A DNA stretch of 19,765 bases, from the NCBI GenBank assembly GCA_021852245.1, contig JAJZNY010000078.1, forward strand, positions 1 to 19,765, written 5' to 3'. The number at the start of each line of letters is the position of its first letter. The first letter of the stretch is position 1. The notes beneath the pieces were generated by a model, which did no database searches, had not been told where the DNA came from, and saw only the letters and a program-made list of their open reading frames with translations. The translations under genes were made by a program, and so were the position numbers. This document shows, one piece after another, positions 14,129 to 19,765 of this stretch. The DNA comes from Planctomycetota bacterium. Lineage in GTDB: Bacteria > Planctomycetota > Phycisphaerae > WQYP01.

Positions 14129-17100
14129 TCAGTCGCGCGCCCCCCGGAGGCCCAGTGAGCAGATAATCTGCGGCTCGCCGGGGATGGCATCATCTGATAC
14201 ATGGCACAGCCGCCCGTCGCGGTGCAGGGCGATCACGAGTTCCGCCAGGATTTCGTCGGCCGCGCCGGCCTTGAGTTGGCGGGCTAATGTGTCGGTTGCG
14301 GATTCGGTAAGGGGGTATTTGTAAATCTGTTCGATGGCGACTTTGAGTTCCGGCAAAGCGAAGAGTGTGCCGTCGGTTTTTGCGGCAAAGGCACTTAGCC
14401 GTCCGTAGGTGCGGGCGCGTGCACTGGAGGGTCGGCCGAGTTGGCCACCGGTGGATATTTCATTTTTAACAATGAATTCAGCGCCCTGTTTAACCAGTTC
14501 ATGGTGGTGCGGGACGCGCGGCAGTGCGGGCGTATCTGGAGGGCATTCGGCCGCCTTGAGGATGGCGAATTGCGATTCGGTCACGCTGCGGCCGTGTTGG
14601 TCCACCCAGGCGAGGGCGTCGGTACGGTCGGCGGTGCGCAGGTAGACCAGCACGCCGTCCGGCTTTTCGTCGGTGGGTTTGTGGGGCCGCGTGGAATAGA
14701 CCACGTTGGGCATGGCCGGAATTATTTTTTTCAGGCTGGGGTCGGCATCGGTGGCGTTTTTCCAGATCTGCCAGGCGTAGGAGGCGAGATCGACTTCGGT
14801 ATCGTCGTCGCCGTCGAGTATGCCGGATTTTTCGTGATAGAGTTCCAGCAGGGGCAGATCGGATTTTTCATCATCGAAAAAGGCCTCATCGGTGCCGACC
14901 ACTTCGGCGTTATCCCTGAGGCGCTGGCGCACGCGGGCCCGCAGGCGCAGGACGCGTTCCACGCCATCGGCGGGGAGGAAGGAATAGCAGAATATTTCAT
15001 CGGCCTGCTGGCCGATGCGGTCCACGCGACCGGCCCGCTGAATGAGACGGATGATGGCCCAGGGGAGATCGTAATTCACGATGGTGTGGCAGTCCTGAAG
15101 ATTCTGCCCTTCGCTGAGGACATCGGTGGCAATTAATACGCGGATTTCATCGCCGGGGCGTTCGGCCGGGGCGGTACCGGAGGCGGGGGTATTGGCCACG
15201 GGGCTGAAACGGCGCGCAATGGCGGTCGGGTCGGGTGTGTCGGCGGTGACGCCGCACACGGAGATACGGCGGGCGGTGAGTTCGCGGGTGAGGTAATCCA
15301 CGGTGTCGGCAAACTGGGTGAAGATGAGCACCTTGTCGCCGGAGTGGGTTCGGGTGATCAGATTGGCCAGCGCGGCAAGTTTGGCGTCAGCAGCGGGGTT
15401 CCACGGGCCGACGGAATCAAGAATGCCCTGCAGGGCGGTAGCGTCGGCGGCCAGATCCTCGGAGAGCCGGGCTTGAAAAAGAGCGGGCGGCAGCCATTTG
15501 AAGCGGCGGCCAAAATGCTGCGAGTATTGGCGGTAAATGTCCGCGGCACGGCGACGAAGCTGATCGGTTCCGTCGGCGAAGGGTGCGGACTGGGCCGGGT
15601 CGGGGCTGGCGGATTCGGAGTCGCCTGCGTCAGCACCCTCGGCATCTGCGGCAAAGCCTATTTCGGTATCGCCGTCGCCGGAGTCGGGGTCAAGCAGGTC
15701 GGTATCCTGCGTGCCGATGGGGAGCGGCTGTTGATTTTCGATGGCATAAAGCCAGACGAAGTTTCGCAGGATGTGCCGCTCGACGGAGAGGATAAAGGCG
15801 TGGCCGCTGCTTTCGAGGCGCTTGAGCAGATTGGTGCGGCAGATGCCCTTGAGGCGTACGCCGGCGCGGGAGAGGTCGTTTAGCACGGAGGTTTGCGCGG
15901 CATCGGTGGCCGGGACGGCGGCGTCGCGGTAATTGCCGAGGCCGTAGCGGGGTAGTTTCAAGCTATTAAGTGTCTGGATCACCTCGGGGGAGAAGAGGCG
16001 GGCGTATTGATCGTTTCGATCTTTTTCATTGACCTGAAATTTAACAGTGCGCGGGACGCGGGTGGGGAATTTGGCACGCCGCCCGTCGGGGAATTCGAGA
16101 TATCTGCGGCCGGTGGCGGGATCGATCTTTGCATAGTTCTGCTGGATAAAGCTGCGGGTGCGGCGGACGAGGTAGAGGCGCATCAGATCGCGCCAGTCGT
16201 CGGCGTATTCGCTTTTTTCAAATGCGGCCAGGGAACGCACTGGGCACTGATGGCGGCGCGTGAATTCCGCTTCGCCAAGCTCGCGCAGCAGTCTTTCGGG
16301 CCGCAGACCGATGTCTGCCCCCTCGCCGATGAACAGGCGGAGCTGATTGGAAAGATCGAGGTAGGTTTTGTTGTACGGGGTGGCGGAGAGCAGGATGACC
16401 TTGCTTTCGTTGGCGCGGATGTATTCGGCGATGGCACGGTAGCGTTTACCGTCGCGCTTGCGCAGGTTGTGGCTTTCGTCGATGAGCACAAGGCGGTGGC
16501 GGTAAAGGGCGGGCAGTTCGCGCTGAACGTTGGTGATGGAGACGATGGTGGCCCGCAGGCCGTACCGCTGCCGATAGCTTTCCCAGAGGGGAACAAGATT
16601 TTTCGGGCAGAGGATCAGCGTCTGGAGGCCCTGATCTTCCTCAAAGATACGGGCCAGCGCACTGGCCATGAGCGTTTTACCTAGGCCCACCACATCGCCA
16701 ACGATTACGCCGCCGCGCTTGTTGAGGTGGTGGGCAGCGATTTTGACGGCGGCCTTCTGAAATTCAAAGAGCGTGTCGCCGAAGACAGTGGGGATTTGAA
16801 ATTCGCTCAGGCCGGAGCGAGCTTCCTCCGCGAGGTGGTACGCCATTTTGATGTAGATGTGGTAAGGGGAAATCGGCGCTTCCCGCGCCCAGCTCTCATC
16901 GATGATTTTGATGAGATCAGCCGTGATGTCGATGCAAAATTTGTCGTTCCACCGGTCTTCGAACCAGCGGGCGAGTTTGTCGCAGGCGTCGCCGTCCATG
17001 ACATCCACGTTCAATTCGCCCTGGTTGCAGAGACCGGCAAGGGTAAGGTTGCTGCTGCCGAGGTAGCCGATCTTCGGGTTAACCTTGTCGTCACGGAAGA

Positions 17101-17533
17101 GGAGGTAAAGTTTGGCGTGCAGGGGGTGGCGGAGGAAGAGTTTCACCCTGAGCTTGCCGGCGGAGAGTTGGGCGGCAAGGCGGCGGAGGCCGACTTCATC
17201 GTCATCGGTCGGTGCGCCGATGGCAAGCTGGCGGCGGAATTCCTGTGCAAGTTGATTTTTCAGGCGGGCGGCCGTCTGGTTATCGATCCCATCCGGCCGG
17301 GCAGCGAGGCTTTGGGCGGATTCGATCAACTCCTGCGGCGAACGGTGCATGCCGATCAGCAGGCGGCAGCATTGGCCGTCCCCGCCGGGCCAGTTGTCGA
17401 TGAGGGGCGCGAGTTTGCTCCAGCCGCGGAGATTGAAGTAGCCGACGCAGAAATCGCCCCGGTGGGAAACGCCGATGGCGTCGCGCAGTGCGGGGAGGAG
17501 ATCGCGCTCAATATTGTCAAAAATCTGCGGCAT
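14129..17533 (-). CDS. PLD-nuclease/SNF2-type helicase fusion, probable defence protein
   Basis: The protein has 1,134 residues. The N-terminal phospholipase D-like nuclease domain contains HAKLYLLFRDD (His 139, Lys 141) and GSSN (159-162), one HKD half, as in dimeric BfiI-type nucleases. A superfamily 2 helicase follows: Walker A VVGLGKT (281-287), DESH (352-355), SATPYN (383-388), then an acidic low-complexity insertion (about 605-660) and helicase C with TDVLSEGQNLQ and QRAGRVDRIGQ near residue 830. It would translocate on DNA and could cut it. The start at 17533 follows AGGGG. It heads a minus-strand unit with RAYT 2 and the Eco57I-like methyltransferase; helicase plus methylase is a recurring defence pairing. 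Activity and target are inferred from domains. The alternative, a DNA repair role, seems less likely beside the methylase. Confidence 0.93.
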   Translation of the reverse strand: MPQIFDNIERDLLPALRDAIGVSHRGDFCVGYFNLRGWSKLAPLIDNWPGGDGQCCRLLIGMHRSPQELIESAQSLAARPDGIDNQTAARLKNQLAQEFRRQLAIGAPTDDDEVGLRRLAAQLSAGKLRVKLFLRHPLHAKLYLLFRDDKVNPKIGYLGSSNLTLAGLCNQGELNVDVMDGDACDKLARWFEDRWNDKFCIDITADLIKIIDESWAREAPISPYHIYIKMAYHLAEEARSGLSEFQIPTVFGDTLFEFQKAAVKIAAHHLNKRGGVIVGDVVGLGKTLMASALARIFEEDQGLQTLILCPKNLVPLWESYRQRYGLRATIVSITNVQRELPALYRHRLVLIDESHNLRKRDGKRYRAIAEYIRANESKVILLSATPYNKTYLDLSNQLRLFIGEGADIGLRPERLLRELGEAEFTRRHQCPVRSLAAFEKSEYADDWRDLMRLYLVRRTRSFIQQNYAKIDPATGRRYLEFPDGRRAKFPTRVPRTVKFQVNEKDRNDQYARLFSPEVIQTLNSLKLPRYGLGNYRDAAVPATDAAQTSVLNDLSRAGVRLKGICRTNLLKRLESSGHAFILSVERHILRNFVWLYAIENQQPLPIGTQDTDLLDPDSGDGDTEIGFAADAEGADAGDSESASPDPAQSAPFADGTDQLRRRAADIYRQYSQHFGRRFKWLPPALFQARLSEDLAADATALQGILDSVGPWNPAADAKLAALANLITRTHSGDKVLIFTQFADTVDYLTRELTARRISVCGVTADTPDPTAIARRFSPVANTPASGTAPAERPGDEIRVLIATDVLSEGQNLQDCHTIVNYDLPWAIIRLIQRAGRVDRIGQQADEIFCYSFLPADGVERVLRLRARVRQRLRDNAEVVGTDEAFFDDEKSDLPLLELYHEKSGILDGDDDTEVDLASYAWQIWKNATDADPSLKKIIPAMPNVVYSTRPHKPTDEKPDGVLVYLRTADRTDALAWVDQHGRSVTESQFAILKAAECPPDTPALPRVPHHHELVKQGAEFIVKNEISTGGQLGRPSSARARTYGRLSAFAAKTDGTLFALPELKVAIEQIYKYPLTESATDTLARQLKAGAADEILAELVIALHRDGRLCHVSDDAIPGEPQIICSLGLRGARD

Positions 17534-17598
17534 CCATCCCCTACCAAAGGCACTGCGGGCACGCTGCGCCGAGAACCGATCGACATCCTGTGCAGGAG

Positions 17599-17628
17599 CT
17601 ATTATCGGCGTTCAGATTTGGTTGGCAA
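17599..17628 (-). promoter_or_regulatory. Candidate promoter of the helicase unit
   Basis: On the minus strand, TTGCCA (17623-17628) and TAATAG (17599-17604) are 18 bp apart, giving a leader of about 60 nt before the helicase start. The REP copy at 17631 abuts its upstream edge. Confidence 0.5.
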
Positions 17629-17630
17629 GG

Positions 17631-17671
17631 TGGCGGGCGCGATAGAGCGGCACATGAATGTGCCGGCTAAC
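17631..17671. repeat. REP repeat, family 1 copy 5 (hairpin A only)
   Basis: This single hairpin GGCACATGAATGTGCC (17649-17664) has no hairpin B. The 41 bp match 6313-6353 at 40 positions, including 17 bp outside the hairpin. It lies more than 8 kb from its presumed RAYT, so it is a solo copy. Confidence 0.85.
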
Positions 17672-17760
17672 TACGAGCGACGATGCGCGCTGGCGGATTT
17701 CACTGGCGACACGGCAATAAGCGGGCGTGATATGGGCCGGCGCATCGGATCGCATGGTAT

Positions 17761-17834
17761 TGCGCTGGGCGGGGGTCGAACCCACAACCTTCGGCTTCGG
17801 AGGCCGACGCTCTATCCAATTGAGCTACCAGCGC
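17761..17834 (-). tRNA. tRNA-Arg (anticodon CCG)
   Basis: A full cloverleaf is visible. The acceptor stem GCGCTGG/CCAGCGC is followed by discriminator A (17761). The D-arm is TAGCTCAATTGGATAGAGC. The anticodon stem TCGGC/GCCGA holds the loop CTCCGAA with anticodon CCG. The T-arm is GTGGGTTCGACCCCCGC-like. The 3' CCA is not encoded. It lies 11 nt downstream of lipB, and its 3' end faces the accessory region. Confidence 0.95.
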
Positions 17835-17845
17835 GTCACGCCAAA

Positions 17846-18622
17846 TTATGGTACCAGAAGCGACGAATCATCGCCACGGAGATGGCGGGCAAATTGCGTG
17901 ATGATCTCCCGCTTTACATCTGCCATGGCCGGGCAGCGCTCACCGAGCAGGGCGTGCATGGAAGTTACGGGGCGGGAGAGGCCGCAGGGGTTGATGAGAT
18001 CGAAATAGGTCAAATCGGTGGTGACATTGAGCGCCAATCCGTGGAGCGAAATCCATCGCCGCAATTTGACACCCATCGCGCATAATTTTTTAAGATGCGC
18101 AGTGCCGCCTTCGCAGCGGGATGGCGGGGAATCAGACGCCTGCGGCATGCCGTGAGATTGCGTGGATTCTCCCGGCCCGGCGGTATCCACCCACACCCCC
18201 GTAGCGCAGGTATCACGCACACCCTTAATACCGAAAGGTGATACCGCAGCAATCACCACCTGCTCCAGCAGGCGCATATATTCCAATAATCCGAGGTTGT
18301 AACGCCGCAGCGGAATAATCGGATAGACGACCAATTGCCCCGGCCCATGAAAAGTAATATCGCCACCGCGGTCGCTCTGCACCACTTCAACGCCCCGATT
18401 GCTGAGGGTTATCGCGTCTGCGAGGAGATGATCTGCCGAGCCGGGGCGCCGCCCAAAAGTCACCACCGGCGGATGCTCAACGAGAATGATCAAACCGCGG
18501 GGAAACTCTCCGTCGAGAACCCGCTGATGGAATGCGAGTTGCCGCTCCCACGCCTCACGGTACGCGCAATGCCCGAGATCAACCGCGGGCAGGGTATCGG
18601 TGCTGGTAAACGAATCGGTCAT
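17846..18622 (-). CDS. lipB: Octanoyltransferase LipB
   Basis: LipB moves octanoyl groups from acyl carrier protein to the lipoyl domains of pyruvate and related dehydrogenases, in the cytoplasm. The 258 residues include the signature RGGDITFHGPGQLV (85-98), the catalytic Lys 186 in CAMGVKLRRW, and the catalytic Cys 213 in INPCG. The segment at about 147-178 (VDTAGPGES to HLKK) is an extra low-complexity stretch between TGVWV and the AMGVKLRRW strand, where most LipB proteins have only a few residues. The catalytic parts are intact, so it should be active. The start at 18622 is 15 nt after the lon stop, so the two are likely co-transcribed, with the tRNA gene following. Confidence 0.97.
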   Translation of the reverse strand: MTDSFTSTDTLPAVDLGHCAYREAWERQLAFHQRVLDGEFPRGLIILVEHPPVVTFGRRPGSADHLLADAITLSNRGVEVVQSDRGGDITFHGPGQLVVYPIIPLRRYNLGLLEYMRLLEQVVIAAVSPFGIKGVRDTCATGVWVDTAGPGESTQSHGMPQASDSPPSRCEGGTAHLKKLCAMGVKLRRWISLHGLALNVTTDLTYFDLINPCGLSRPVTSMHALLGERCPAMADVKREIITQFARHLRGDDSSLLVP

Positions 18623-18637
18623 GTCCTACCGTGCCTC

Positions 18638-19765
18638 TTAAGCATTGCCGGGCGGAATCATCGGTGGATTGGGACGATTTTTGCGGATGGATGACAATTT
18701 CCCGGGCTCGGCGGCGGTGGTGGTCGTCCGAGCGGTCGGTTTTATCTCCGGCTTGGTCGTCGGGGCGAGAGACGGAATGGCGATTCGGATCAGTTCATCG
18801 ACGTTATTGACGTATTCAACCGCCATCCCTTTAAGCGGCGGTTTGATCTCCATCACATCCTTTTCATTACGTTTGGGGAGGAGGGCCAATTTAATACCCG
18901 CCCGATGCGCGGCGATGAGTTTTTCCTTCACGCCGCCGATGGGCAGGACCAATCCACGCAAGGTGATCTCACCGGTCATGGCGACATCCGGGCGGACGGC
19001 CTGTCCAGTGAAAAGACTTACCAGAGCGGTGAACATGGAGACACCGGCCGACGGACCGTCCTTGGGCACGGCCCCTGCGGGGACGTGAATATGGATATCC
19101 GATTTGCTGAAGCTTGCGGGATCGAGATTAAATCGGTCGCTTCGGCTTTTGAGCAGAGACAGGGCCGCCTGTGCGGATTCACCCATGACCCGCCCGATCT
19201 GACCGGTGATGGTCATACGCCCCTTGCCGTGCATGCGGCTGGCTTCAACAAACAGGATGTCGCCGCCGACGGGCGTGTAGGCAAGACCGGTTGCCACGCC
19301 GGGCGTTGATGCCCGCAGGGCCAGTTCGCTTTCAAACTGCACCGGGCCCAAATAGCTGTGGAGATCTTCCGGCTGCACGACAAATGCCGGTGCGTCCGGA
19401 GGGATATTAATCTTGTCCTGTGGGGTGGGGTCGCCTGCCGGTTTCTCGCCCGTCGCGTTCGCCGCCGGCTTTTCATCCGCAGCGGCCGGGGGAGCGTCCA
19501 AAACCAGGGGCGGCAGTGTTTCGGCGATTTTCGCCGCCACGCCGCGCATGACCGCCGCGATATTACGATTCAAATTGCGAACCCCCGATTCCCGAGTGTA
19601 CCCTTCCACCAGCGCCTTGAGAGCTGCGATGGAGATACGGCAATGCTGCGCGGAGAGTCCATGTTCCACGAGTTGTTGCGGGATGAGATAGCGCTCGGCA
19701 ATCTGCAGTTTATCGCTGAGTGTGTAGCCGGGAATTTCAATGATTTCCAGCCGGTCGCGAAGGGC
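18638..19765 (-). CDS. lon: ATP-dependent protease Lon, C-terminal part
   Basis: Lon degrades misfolded and regulatory proteins using ATP. The right edge cuts the gene; the visible 375 residues start in the AAA+ lid region (RLEIIEIPGYTLSDKLQIAE) and contain the complete protease domain. The catalytic Ser is in PKDGPSAGVSM and the catalytic Lys is the second Lys of GGVKEKLIAAHR, 43 residues later, the same spacing as E. coli Ser679/Lys722. A Pro/Ala-rich insertion of about 45 residues (from LPPLVLDAPPAAADEKPA) separates the lid from the protease domain. A Thr/Pro-rich tail of about 45 residues extends past the normal end. Both look like disordered lineage-specific additions. It heads the lon-lipB unit. 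Confidence 0.97.
   Translation of the reverse strand, partial: ALRDRLEIIEIPGYTLSDKLQIAERYLIPQQLVEHGLSAQHCRISIAALKALVEGYTRESGVRNLNRNIAAVMRGVAAKIAETLPPLVLDAPPAAADEKPAANATGEKPAGDPTPQDKINIPPDAPAFVVQPEDLHSYLGPVQFESELALRASTPGVATGLAYTPVGGDILFVEASRMHGKGRMTITGQIGRVMGESAQAALSLLKSRSDRFNLDPASFSKSDIHIHVPAGAVPKDGPSAGVSMFTALVSLFTGQAVRPDVAMTGEITLRGLVLPIGGVKEKLIAAHRAGIKLALLPKRNEKDVMEIKPPLKGMAVEYVNNVDELIRIAIPSLAPTTKPEIKPTARTTTTAAEPGKLSSIRKNRPNPPMIPPGNA

Noticed and set aside
17761..17834. tRNA-Arg as attachment site of an integrative element
   Set aside because: I found no direct repeat of the tRNA 3' end elsewhere in the window and no integrase gene; the best partial match was about 9 bp near 9380.
16727..18085. 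452-codon open frame on the plus strand spanning the helicase start, tRNA and lipB
   Set aside because: It crosses three real features including the tRNA and shows no domain; it is a GC-rich antisense frame.

Overview
The window is a GC-rich bacterial chromosome segment in which nearly every gene lies on the minus strand. The organism is most likely a planctomycete, possibly of the Phycisphaerae. This rests on my memory of similar TssL, RAYT and lipB/lon proteins and could not be tested, so treat it as tentative.

Layout, left to right. (1) Positions 1-4919 hold part of a type VI secretion (T6SS) operon read leftwards: a protein resembling the TagH C-terminal domain, then tssK, tssL and tssM. 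tssM is cut by the left edge. These encode the baseplate-to-membrane connection of the injection machine. (2) Positions 5076-6041 hold a glyoxalase-fold ring-cleaving dioxygenase with its own promoter. (3) Positions 6042-8727 are accessory DNA. They contain a REP-type repeat, a probable short structured RNA on the plus strand that ends in a GNRA-loop terminator, and a minus-strand operon: a winged-helix protein, a 71-aa protein and a DUF3800 protein. The operon is driven by a near-consensus promoter in an AT-rich patch. (4) Positions 8664-9612 hold a RAYT-type Y1 transposase flanked by 46-bp identical direct repeats containing REP hairpins. (5) Positions 9628-17533 hold a two-gene modification/defence module: a PLD-SNF2 helicase and an Eco57I-like adenine methyltransferase. 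A second, different RAYT with its own perfect-stem REP hairpins lies between them. (6) Positions 17761-19765 hold tRNA-Arg(CCG), lipB and the 3' part of lon, which are housekeeping genes.

The main theme is mobile and defensive DNA between housekeeping or conserved blocks. Two RAYT/REP systems coexist. Their hairpins share an ATAAA loop and a GGCT boundary next to the stem, despite different stem sequences. A 41-bp repeat (40 of 41 identical) occurs in the same orientation at 6313 and 17631 and brackets the whole accessory region. The least explained element is the about 65-nt plus-strand RNA at 6632-6696: no plus-strand gene lies upstream to account for its terminator.
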